A stretch of DNA of 13,228 bases from CAZOYN01 sp964584135 (GTDB taxonomy: Bacteria > Patescibacteriota > Saccharimonadia > Saccharimonadales > UBA4665). Every line of letters begins with the position of its first letter. Within the stretch, counting starts at the first letter, position 1. The notes under the pieces are model-generated. The model worked only from the letters and a program-made list of their open reading frames with translations. It was not told the DNA's origin and ran no database searches. The position numbers and the translations under genes are program-made. Positions 6,244 through 12,462 of this stretch are shown here, one piece after another. The stretch is from contig CAZOYN010000021.1 in the NCBI GenBank assembly GCA_964584135.1, positions 1 to 13,228 on the forward strand, in the 5' to 3' direction.

Positions 6244-6729
6244 TTAGTCGAGGTTTTGGGCCACGGCTGTGCTCTGGCCGTTAACCGTACCTTCGTAGGT
6301 AGCGGTCAAGGTGTACTTGGCACAGTTTTGGTCTGCGCCACTGCCGACGGCACCTTCACAGCTGTTGCCACTGCTGTCAGTCACGGCGTAGGCGTACGAC
6401 TTAGCCACTGGCGCTGTCACCAGAGTCTTGCTTTGGTTCGGGTTAGACGGGTCAACCAATGCGTTCTGGTCAAGGCTCTTCATGTTGGCTGTCAGCCAAG
6501 CGTTGCTATTCATATCAGTAAGGTTAGGGTAGTAACCGTTCTGGCTAAAGAACGCTTCAATTTGCGTTTGTAATGACTTAACGTCTGAAGCCCGCTTCGA
6601 GTTACGTGCTTTAGCTTGGATGCCGCTGTAAGTAGTAATGACAAGCAGTGCCAAAATACCAATAACGACGATTACGATCAAGAGTTCCACGATGGTGAAA
6701 CCTTGGTCACGTTTTTTCAGGGAGATCAT
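6244..6729 (-). CDS. pilA: Type IV pilin / GspG-like prepilin, probable major pilin
   Basis: The protein has 161 residues with a 10-residue leader MISLKKRDQG and then FTIVELLIVIVVIGILALLVITTYSGIQAKARNSKRASDVKSLQTQIEAFF, a textbook type IV pilin N-terminal helix (Phe at +1, Glu at +5 = E15). GYYPNL and YAYAVTDSSGNSCEGAV are GspG/PilA-like. Two cysteines (124 and 136) enclose an 11-residue loop near the C-terminus, like the disulfide-bounded region of many pilins. The major-pilin call rests on expression signals: a near-consensus promoter (6811-6838), the strongest ribosome site in the window, and a hairpin directly downstream. It sits between pilC and the minor prepilin genes. A major pseudopilin is an alternative, but the pilMNO context supports a pilus. 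The symbol is used in the general sense. Confidence 0.93.
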   Translation of the reverse strand: MISLKKRDQGFTIVELLIVIVVIGILALLVITTYSGIQAKARNSKRASDVKSLQTQIEAFFSQNGYYPNLTDMNSNAWLTANMKSLDQNALVDPSNPNQSKTLVTAPVAKSYAYAVTDSSGNSCEGAVGSGADQNCAKYTLTATYEGTVNGQSTAVAQNLD

Positions 6730-6737
6730 AAGAGCCC

Positions 6738-6745
6738 ACCCTCCT
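6738..6745 (-). promoter_or_regulatory. Strong Shine-Dalgarno of the major-pilin-like gene
   Basis: AGGAGGGT on the minus strand, with its AGGAGG core about 10 bases from the ATG at 6729. Most other pilus genes here have weak sites or none, so this one points to high translation. Confidence 0.75.
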
Positions 6746-6810
6746 GTTTATTGTTTTACTATTGATCTTTGTAACACGGGCATACGCCAGGCTACAAGTA
6801 TCTGGCTATG

Positions 6811-6838
6811 ATTATAACCATAAGCACTCTGAGGTCAA
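6811..6838 (-). promoter_or_regulatory. Sigma-70-type promoter of the major-pilin-like gene
   Basis: On the minus strand TTGACC (6838-6833) is followed by a 16-base spacer and a perfect TATAAT (6816-6811). It is the closest to consensus in the window. A start near 6804 would give a 5' leader of about 75 bases containing a GCCAG...CTGGC inverted repeat (6786-6806) near its 5' end. It lies in the 124-base gap between pilC and the pilin gene, which otherwise shows nothing. Confidence 0.8.
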
Positions 6839-6853
6839 GCTTTCTGTGGAAAA

Positions 6854-8101
6854 CTAGTTGTTACCGATATTCTTAGACAGGTTGGCGATCGGACCCATAA
6901 CGGAGGCGGCAATCAACCCCACGCCGGCGCCCAAGAAAATAATCATGATTGGTTCGATAATGGCGGCCAGGCCGTCAATCAATACGGCCACCTCTTCTTC
7001 GTAGAAGTCGGCAATCTTTACCAGTACCGTATCAATCTGGCCGGTTTCTTCACCCACGGAGAGCATTTGGGCGACAATCGGCGGGAAGTGCTTGCTTTGG
7101 CTGATGGGCTCGCTGAGCTGCTTGCCGTTTTTTACTTCTTGGGCAGCGGCTTTCAGCTCGGCTTCGATAACCTTGTTGCCCAAGGCCGCGCCGGTTACGT
7201 CCAGGGCGTCGAGCACGCTCACCCCGGCACCCATCAGCGAGGCGAAAGTCCGCGAAAAGCGAGCCACAGCTACTTTGAGGATGACGACTTTCACCACCGG
7301 AATGCGCAGTAGCAGGGCGTGGTACTTATACTTGCCAGCTGGCGTCTTAATGTAGCGTAATAGAAAGAAGACGATGACGCCCACTACAATCACGATCAAA
7401 ATCAGGTTTGGTACCTTGGGCACGATGGTGGCGTGCGAACAAAAGTTGCTGAAATTAAGCAGTACTTGGGTATAGACCGGCAGCTTGGCGTGCGGCCCAC
7501 CCAGGCTGAGCAGAATGGCGCCAATCTTCGGGACAATAAATAGCATGATGCCAAAAAAGGCCACAATCGTGACCGTTAAGATAACAATTGGGTACATCAT
7601 GGCGCTCTTAATTTTCTTGCGGATGGAAGCGTCTTGTTCCACCTGGGTGGCCAGCCGCTGCAAAATCTGGTCCAGGATGCCACCCTCTTCGCCGGCGTGG
7701 ACCATGTTCACATAGACATCGCTAAACACTGTCGGAAACTTAGCGAAGGCATCACCGAGTGGGATGCCACCCTCCACGTCTTTGGTTATCGCGGCGAGCA
7801 CTTCGCGCATGTAGGGGCTGGGGGAATCTTCTTGTAAAGCCGCCAGGCTGCGGGCTAGGGGCACGCCAGCCGAGATCATGGTGGATAGTTGGCGGGTAAA
7901 TACCACCAGGTCAGTCAACTTAACCTTCTTTTTCTTGCCAAAGAGCGAACCGGACTTACCTTTGCCCTTTGACGCTTCAATTAAGACCGGATGTACACCC
8001 TGTTTATGCAGTAAACTAAGTAACGCCTGCTTACTGGCGGCCTCGGCGGTACCAGATATAGATTTGCCTTCAGGCGTCGTGGCTTTGTAAGAAAATTGCA
8101 T
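6854..8101 (-). CDS. pilC: PilC, inner-membrane platform protein of the type IV pilus
   Basis: The 415-residue protein begins MQFSYKATTPEGKSISGTAEA, the standard GspF/PilC opening. Two T2SSF domains follow (about 68-191 and 278-400), each starting with FTRQLSTMISAGVPLARSL or FSRTFASLMGAGVSVLDAL and containing the GEEGG or GEETG turn. Hydrophobic helices lie near 170-190, 232-250 and 378-402. The full length is normal for the family. PilC is the membrane platform that PilB turns or moves to insert pilin subunits. The gene starts 11 bases after the pilB stop. A possible AAGGA overlapping the pilB end is 14 bases away, so coupling to pilB translation is likely. A Lys/Gly-rich linker (45-62) separates the N-terminal segment from the first domain. 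Confidence 0.97.
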   Translation of the reverse strand: MQFSYKATTPEGKSISGTAEAASKQALLSLLHKQGVHPVLIEASKGKGKSGSLFGKKKKVKLTDLVVFTRQLSTMISAGVPLARSLAALQEDSPSPYMREVLAAITKDVEGGIPLGDAFAKFPTVFSDVYVNMVHAGEEGGILDQILQRLATQVEQDASIRKKIKSAMMYPIVILTVTIVAFFGIMLFIVPKIGAILLSLGGPHAKLPVYTQVLLNFSNFCSHATIVPKVPNLILIVIVVGVIVFFLLRYIKTPAGKYKYHALLLRIPVVKVVILKVAVARFSRTFASLMGAGVSVLDALDVTGAALGNKVIEAELKAAAQEVKNGKQLSEPISQSKHFPPIVAQMLSVGEETGQIDTVLVKIADFYEEEVAVLIDGLAAIIEPIMIIFLGAGVGLIAASVMGPIANLSKNIGNN

Positions 8102-8112
8102 AGCGGTAGCGT

Positions 8113-9915
8113 TTATCCTTGGGAGGTTACGCGCAGTACTTCCTCGATGGTGGTTTGGCCGCGCAGGGCCTTAACCAGGCCGTCAAGCTGCATGGTTAAC
8201 ATTTTCTCACTTATGGCTGTCAGTTGTATAGCCTCTGAGGTGCTGTTGCTGACGATCATTTTTTGGATACCGGGGCTATTGTTGAGCACCTCATAAATAC
8301 CGATCCGCCCCTTGTAGCCGCTGTGGTTGTAGCAGTCACAGCCTTCGTCGTGGGCTTTCCACAGCCGGGTTATGGTCGTGGCTGAGGTGCTGAGGTCATT
8401 GGTGCTGGCGCCTTTGCCAGTGGCTTTCCCGATCCCGTCGGCAAGGGCCTGGGTTTCGAGCTCGTGTACCTCTTTAATACCACCATTCTCAGTCAGGCGG
8501 AAGGACTTTTCGAGTTGCTTTAAGATGGTGGCGTCGGGCGCGAAGTTTTCGCGGCAATCAACGCATAACCGGCGCACCAGCCGCTGTCCAACTACTACGC
8601 GCACGGTGCTAGCGATCAGGAAGGGTTCGACGCCCATGTCCAGCAAACGCGGCAAACAAGTGGCGGCATTGTTGGTGTGCAAGGTACTAAAAACCAAGTG
8701 GCCGGTCAGGGCGGCCTGCACGGCCAGGTCGGCCGTTTCGCCATCGCGGATCTCGCCAACCATGATGATATTTGGGTCTTGCCGCAACAGGGCTCGGAGG
8801 CCGTTGGTGAAGGTCATACCGGCAATGGGGTTAACCTGGGTCTGGTTGGCGCCAACCACGTGGTACTCAATCGGGTCTTCCACGGTCGAAATGTTGACGT
8901 TCGGCGTGTTCAGGGCGCTGAGCACGCTAAACAAGGTGGTTGATTTGCCGGAGCCGGTCGGGCCGGTCACCAACACCATGCCGTGCGGTTGTACGATAGC
9001 CTGCTTCAAATCATTGAGGGCGCCGCCCCAGAATCCCAGCTCCTGCAGTTCGGCCGGCTTGCTCGACTCGTTTAAGATACGCATCACGACTTTTTCGCCA
9101 TCCAGGATCGGCAGCGTGGAGACGCGCAGGGCGTAGACCTGGCCACTGACTTCCACCTTAAAACGGCCGTCCTGTGGCGCCCGGTGCTCATCAATTTTCA
9201 GGTTGCTGAGGATTTTAATGCGGCTGACCAAGGCCCCCAATAGCTTTCGGGGCAACTTGTTGGCCTCACGGAGTAGGCCGTCAATACGGTAACGCACCAC
9301 CACGAAATTCTCGCGCGGTTCAATGTGGATGTCGCTGGCACCGGCTTTCACGCCATACTCAATAATAATATTCACCGTTTGGGCAACCGGCGAATCCTCA
9401 GCTAGGTCACTTTCATCAACTTCTTCACTGTCTTCAACCTCATCTTCACTGGCAATGACCTTGGTCAGCTCGCTGGAAATGTTGCCGCGGTACTGGTCAA
9501 GTGCCGCTTGCAATAAGCTGTTGGTAGTCAAGTGGACTTTAATGCCGGTACCTAGTTGCTTGTGCAAGAAGTTCAGGGCCTGGATGTCATCGGGGTTTTC
9601 CATGGCCACTAGCTTGGTACCCTGTTCGTCGACGTCAAACACAATGGCACTGTACTGGCGAGCAATGCGCTCCGGCAGCATCTTGAGCACCTCGGCCTTA
9701 ATCTCTTTGGGGTTCAGTTCAACAAATGGGACTTCAACCTCTTCGGCATAGAGTTTTGTTAAGTCCTTTTCGTTGAGCAGGTTATTCTTAATAACCAGGT
9801 CTTGGAGCGGTTTTTTCTCATTGGCTTCCTGTTCGCGTAAAGCGGCAATTTGCTCCTTACTGAACTTGCCTGTATGGTTCAGCAACTTTTCAACCAACGT
9901 GTCTGAAATGCGCAT
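8113..9915 (-). CDS. pilB: PilB, type IV pilus assembly ATPase (GspE family)
   Basis: The 600-residue protein has an N-terminal T2SSE_N/MshEN-like domain (about 1-145), an acidic linker (155-175, mostly Glu, Asp and Ser), the N2 domain (ASDIHIEPRE at about 193-202) and a RecA-like motor: Walker A GPTGSGKST (318-326), Asp box STVEDPIEY (about 343-351), Walker B NIIMVGEIRD (382-391) and His box FSTLHTN (409-415). A zinc-type motif has CVDC (451-454) but CDC (526-528) instead of the usual second CxxC, with a Ser/Thr-rich insert between. PilB hydrolyses ATP in the cytoplasm to drive pilus extension. The first gene of the minus-strand cluster, it is divergent from recA and is followed closely by pilC. 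AAAGG precedes the ATG at a spacing of 9. Confidence 0.97.
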   Translation of the reverse strand: MRISDTLVEKLLNHTGKFSKEQIAALREQEANEKKPLQDLVIKNNLLNEKDLTKLYAEEVEVPFVELNPKEIKAEVLKMLPERIARQYSAIVFDVDEQGTKLVAMENPDDIQALNFLHKQLGTGIKVHLTTNSLLQAALDQYRGNISSELTKVIASEDEVEDSEEVDESDLAEDSPVAQTVNIIIEYGVKAGASDIHIEPRENFVVVRYRIDGLLREANKLPRKLLGALVSRIKILSNLKIDEHRAPQDGRFKVEVSGQVYALRVSTLPILDGEKVVMRILNESSKPAELQELGFWGGALNDLKQAIVQPHGMVLVTGPTGSGKSTTLFSVLSALNTPNVNISTVEDPIEYHVVGANQTQVNPIAGMTFTNGLRALLRQDPNIIMVGEIRDGETADLAVQAALTGHLVFSTLHTNNAATCLPRLLDMGVEPFLIASTVRVVVGQRLVRRLCVDCRENFAPDATILKQLEKSFRLTENGGIKEVHELETQALADGIGKATGKGASTNDLSTSATTITRLWKAHDEGCDCYNHSGYKGRIGIYEVLNNSPGIQKMIVSNSTSEAIQLTAISEKMLTMQLDGLVKALRGQTTIEEVLRVTSQG

Positions 9916-9952
9916 TTATTTTAGCCTTTGAGGTTCACCCATCCTGGCCCCC

Positions 9953-9961
9953 ATCATATCA
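9953..9961 (-). promoter_or_regulatory. Extended -10 promoter of pilB
   Basis: TGATATGAT on the minus strand fits an extended -10 (TGn plus TATGAT, 5 of 6). A start near 9946 would give a 30-base leader with AAAGG before the pilB ATG. No strong -35 is seen. It lies in the 221-base divergent pilB-recA gap. Confidence 0.55.
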
Positions 9962-10018
9962 GTTCAGACCAAAAAGCAGAAGCGTAATAACCGGGGCTTT
10001 ACAGTGCAAAACTGAACT
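9961..10018. repeat. Spaced inverted repeat in the pilB-recA gap
   Basis: AGTTCAG (9961-9967) and CTGAACT (10012-10018) are perfect 7-base inverted copies separated by 44 bases. The left copy touches the TG of the pilB extended -10. Seven bases at this distance can occur by chance. No standard LexA box (GAAC-N4-GTTC) is found in the gap. Confidence 0.3.
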
Positions 10019-10082
10019 AATTCTTAAATTTCACCACAAACTAAGCTCTAGCAATTTTCCCCAGGCAGAGAAGGGCCTATAG

Positions 10083-10091
10083 TGCTAAAAT
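10083..10091 (+). promoter_or_regulatory. Extended -10 promoter of recA-recX
   Basis: TGCTAAAAT is an extended -10 (TGn plus TAAAAT, 5 of 6). A start near 10098 would give a leader of about 39 bases before recA. No convincing -35 is visible. Confidence 0.55.
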
Positions 10092-10126
10092 GTAACTAAA
10101 GTAATTGGTGTAACAGTAACGACCCC

Positions 10127-10132
10127 AGGAGG
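10127..10132 (+). promoter_or_regulatory. Strong Shine-Dalgarno of recA
   Basis: AGGAGG lies 4 bases before the recA ATG at 10137. It is a perfect core site at slightly short spacing and fixes the start. Confidence 0.7.
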
Positions 10133-10136
10133 TTCC

Positions 10137-11195
10137 ATGGCCGACGTTAAAGACGTTAGACATAACAAAACAGCGAAAGAGACCAAAGCTACCGCCACCT
10201 CCGGCGTTGCAGAAGGCAAAACTAAAGCACTGGGCCTGGCCCTAGAAACGATTGAAAAACAGTTTGGCAAAGGCTCAATTATGAAGCTTGGCGAAGTCCA
10301 CGCTGGCAATGTCGAATGTACGCCTACAGGGGCGCTGAGCTTGGATCTCGCCCTCGGGGGTGGTATCCCAAAAGGCCGAGTGATTGAAATTTATGGCCCG
10401 GAAAGCTCTGGTAAAACTACACTGACCCTGCACGCCATTGCCGAAGTTCAGCGGGCCGGCGGTACCGCTGCTTTTATTGATGCTGAGCACGCGCTTGACC
10501 CAGTCTATGCTAAGCGCATTGGCGTGGATGTTGCCAACCTGCTGCTCTCCCAGCCCGATAACGGTGAGCAAGCCCTCGAAATTGTCGAGACCTTAGTCCG
10601 CTCCAATGCCGTGGACCTGATTGTCGTTGACTCTGTGGCGGCGCTCGTGCCACGGGCTGAAATCGAAGGCGAAATGGGCGACAGTCATATGGGCTTACAA
10701 GCCCGCCTGATGAGCCAGGCCCTGCGTAAATTGACCGGCGTGATCAGCCGGTCCAAAGCCTCAGTCATCTTCATTAACCAGATCCGTATGAAAATCGGCG
10801 TGATGTTTGGCAACCCCGAAACTACTACCGGCGGTAATGCCCTGAAGTTCTACGCTTCAGTCCGCATGGATATCCGCCGCATCGGCCAAATCAAGCAGGG
10901 CGAACAAGTCATTGGCAACCGTACCCGCGTCAAAGTGGTCAAGAACAAGATTGCCCCGCCGTTCCGTGAAGCCGAATTCGACATTATGTACAACCAGGGT
11001 ATTTCTAAGACTGGCGACCTGCTCGACCTAGCTACAGCCCGCGGCATCATTGAAAAAGCCGGTGCCTGGTTTGCCTACAACGACCAAAAAATCGGGCAGG
11101 GTCGGGAAGCCGCCAAAACCTACCTGGAAGAAACCCCCAAAGTGTTAGACGAAGTGACCAAGAAAATCCTGGCCGACGAAGCTACCAAGGACTAA
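10137..11195 (+). CDS. recA: RecA recombinase
   Basis: The 352-residue protein has the complete RecA core: IEKQFGKGSIMKLGE (39-53), Walker A GPESSGKTT (87-95), FIDAEHALDP (113-122), Walker B LIVVDSVAALVPRAEIEGEMGD (161-182), loop L1 and L2 regions and the NQIRMKIGVMFGNPETTTGG segment (214-233). RecA forms the filament on single-stranded DNA for strand exchange and repair. Compared with the Escherichia coli protein, it has a Lys/Thr/Ala-rich N-terminal extension of about 20 residues and lacks the long acidic C-terminal tail, ending at ILADEATKD. The start is set by AGGAGG 4 bases upstream. recX follows directly after the stop. The divergent neighbour is pilB. Confidence 0.99.
   Translation: MADVKDVRHNKTAKETKATATSGVAEGKTKALGLALETIEKQFGKGSIMKLGEVHAGNVECTPTGALSLDLALGGGIPKGRVIEIYGPESSGKTTLTLHAIAEVQRAGGTAAFIDAEHALDPVYAKRIGVDVANLLLSQPDNGEQALEIVETLVRSNAVDLIVVDSVAALVPRAEIEGEMGDSHMGLQARLMSQALRKLTGVISRSKASVIFINQIRMKIGVMFGNPETTTGGNALKFYASVRMDIRRIGQIKQGEQVIGNRTRVKVVKNKIAPPFREAEFDIMYNQGISKTGDLLDLATARGIIEKAGAWFAYNDQKIGQGREAAKTYLEETPKVLDEVTKKILADEATKD
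11187..11191 (+). promoter_or_regulatory. Shine-Dalgarno supporting the TTG start of recX
   Basis: AAGGA lies in the last recA codons, 4 bases before TTG at 11196, the same spacing as at recA. The alternative GTG at 11208 would be 16 bases away from it. Confidence 0.5.
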
Positions 11196-11810
11196 TTGGT
11201 TACAGCCGTGAAAGTCACGAGCATACAGCGGCAGGTTAAACGAGGCAACCGCTATTCTATTTTTGTTGACACTAAATACGCCTTTTCTCTGAGCGAGACA
11301 GCATTGCTAGAATCCCGGTTGGCTAGTGGCCAGGAATTGACCGAGCAACAGGTTAAAGACCTTAAAAAGTTATCGGTTGATGACAAGCTCTACAATCTGA
11401 CCTTGCGCTATGTAGCCATCCGGCCACGCACACAGTGGGAAGTGGAGACCTACCTGCAACGAAAAGACGCCTCCCCTACTCTCGCGGAACAATTACTTAA
11501 CAAGTTAAGTAATATTGGGCTGCTAGATGACCATAAGCTGGCGCAGGCCTTTGTAAATGACCGCCGGCTGCTCCGCCCTACTTCACGTCGCAAAATGATG
11601 GCCGAATTACGTAAAAAACATGTAACAGATGAGGTGATCCAAAAAGCACTCGGGAATGAGAGGCAAGACGAACGCTCTGCCCTGCGAGCCATCGTGGAAC
11701 GCAAACGGAAGCAGTCCCGGTACCAAGACGACCTAAAACTCATGCAATACCTGGCTCGTCAGGGCTTTAATTACGACGATATTAAGCAGGCACTCAAGCC
11801 TGGAGATTAA
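11196..11810 (+). CDS. recX: RecX family regulator of RecA
   Basis: The 204-residue protein has the RecX plan of repeated three-helix modules: an N-terminal extension (VTSIQRQVKRGNRYSIFVDTKYAFSLSE), then YNLTLRYVAIRPRTQWEVETYLQRK (about 66-90), NIGLLDDHKLAQAFVNDRR (about 106-124) and a C-terminal module ending YLARQGFNYDDIKQALK, the usual RecX close. RecX proteins bind in the RecA filament groove and modulate its activity. The gene begins right after the recA stop, so the two are surely co-transcribed. The start is a rare TTG with AAGGA 4 bases upstream; GTG at 11208 is the alternative. Its TAA overlaps the TAA of the convergent PRC-barrel gene. Confidence 0.95.
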   Translation: MVTAVKVTSIQRQVKRGNRYSIFVDTKYAFSLSETALLESRLASGQELTEQQVKDLKKLSVDDKLYNLTLRYVAIRPRTQWEVETYLQRKDASPTLAEQLLNKLSNIGLLDDHKLAQAFVNDRRLLRPTSRRKMMAELRKKHVTDEVIQKALGNERQDERSALRAIVERKRKQSRYQDDLKLMQYLARQGFNYDDIKQALKPGD

Positions 11811-12322
11811 ATGGCCGCCGGCGCAGTTGCGGGTGCGCCCTTAATTAATTCGTTGATAATAATCCGCCTTGGCGTGATTTCGTTGATCTGTGACCGGTCA
11901 ACACTCAATGAGCCACCAGTGAAACTTTTGAGGATTGACTGTGAAACGTAAATCTTTTGGACGAACATAGTCTCCATCTCGGTAGCATAATCGGTAACCT
12001 TGCCAACTTTATGCTTGCTAATTGTTTCCACCTGCTTGCCAATAAGCTCGTAGCGTAGGTCAAGCACATCTTTGAGGCGCACCAACTCTTCGGGCTCCAC
12101 CAGCACGTCATGGTCGTTCACCACATAGCCTTTGGCCATGGTGTCGCGGATATCCTGGTACAGCAAGACCAGTTCCTGCTTGCTAAAGCGGTCCTGGCAG
12201 TAAAAACCTTCAATCTTGAGGTTGTTGGGGTTAAAGATGGCTTGGGTAACGGTGGCAATAGTCGTACCAGTGCGCAGAGACAGCACAGATTTATTAAGGA
12301 GATTGGCACTGAGTTGTAGCAT
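11807..12322 (-). CDS. PRC-barrel domain protein
   Basis: The 171-residue protein seems to contain two PRC-barrel-like halves: about 5-85 (LSANLLNKSVLSLRTGTTIATVTQAIFNPNNLKIEGFYC) and about 89-155 (LRYELIGKQVETISKHKVGKVTDYATEMETMFVQKIYVS). The LiGK.V.t..G.kiG.V pattern is typical of PRC barrels, small beta domains found in the RNA-processing factor RimM and in many proteins of unknown role. There is no RimM N-terminal domain, no signal peptide and no membrane helix, so it is probably cytoplasmic. An Ala/Pro-rich tail ends the protein. The ATG at 12322 has no Shine-Dalgarno but a -10 box exactly 6 bases upstream. The gene is convergent with recX, overlapping it by 4 bases. I infer no specific function. 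Confidence 0.85.
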   Translation of the reverse strand: MLQLSANLLNKSVLSLRTGTTIATVTQAIFNPNNLKIEGFYCQDRFSKQELVLLYQDIRDTMAKGYVVNDHDVLVEPEELVRLKDVLDLRYELIGKQVETISKHKVGKVTDYATEMETMFVQKIYVSQSILKSFTGGSLSVDRSQINEITPRRIIINELIKGAPATAPAAI

Positions 12323-12328
12323 GCTCTT

Positions 12329-12356
12329 AGTATACTGCTAACGCATAAGAGGTAAA
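12329..12356 (-). promoter_or_regulatory. Promoter giving a probably leaderless PRC-barrel mRNA
   Basis: On the minus strand TTTACC (12356-12351) lies 16 bases before TATACT (12334-12329). Seven bases beyond the -10 is the A of the ATG at 12322, so the transcript may start on the start codon. The -35 end touches the left arm of an inverted repeat (12356-12362). Confidence 0.55.
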
Positions 12357-12379
12357 ACTGGCATAATTATTGGCCAGTT
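12356..12379. repeat. Inverted repeat AACTGGC / GCCAGTT
   Basis: Perfect 7-base arms at 12356-12362 and 12373-12379 enclose a 10-base AT-rich loop. On the minus strand the stem runs into TTTTACC, but no gene ends there. It lies in the divergent PRC-LTD gap and shares AGTT with the next repeat, so the two stems cannot form together. Confidence 0.5.
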
Positions 12380-12398
12380 ATTAAATTATTTAATAACT
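12376..12398. repeat. AT-rich perfect inverted repeat with 10-base arms
   Basis: AGTTATTAAA (12376-12385) and TTTAATAACT (12389-12398) are perfect inverted copies around TTA. Such a near-palindrome between divergent genes resembles a dimeric operator; as RNA it would form a weak hairpin. Confidence 0.55.
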
Positions 12399-12446
12399 TA
12401 GGTACTTTCATTACGCTAGTGCTTGCTGACTGCCACGACAGCCTTC

Positions 12447-12452
12447 TACAAT
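12447..12452 (+). promoter_or_regulatory. Candidate -10 box of the LTD-protein gene
   Basis: TACAAT (5 of 6 matches) ends 10 bases before the ATG at 12463, with a weak TTGCTG 18 bases upstream. A start near 12459 would leave a leader of about 4 bases. The evidence is modest. Confidence 0.35.
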
Positions 12453-12462
12453 CACAACTACT

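Noticed and set aside
8372..9136. Long plus-strand open frame opposite pilB (254 codons)
   Set aside because: It lies wholly inside the well-supported pilB gene on the other strand. Its protein is rich in Arg, Ser, Thr and Pro with no recognisable domain, as expected from the antisense of a conserved gene.
9991..10000. CCGGGGCTTT, identical to a piece of the hairpin at 6211-6220
   Set aside because: The matching arm is missing here, so no stem of similar length can form. The 10-base identity is treated as coincidence.
10012..10023. Possible LexA/SOS box upstream of recA
   Set aside because: GAAC is followed by TAATTCTT, so the second half (GTTC at a spacing of 4) is missing. No other match to a known LexA site was seen.
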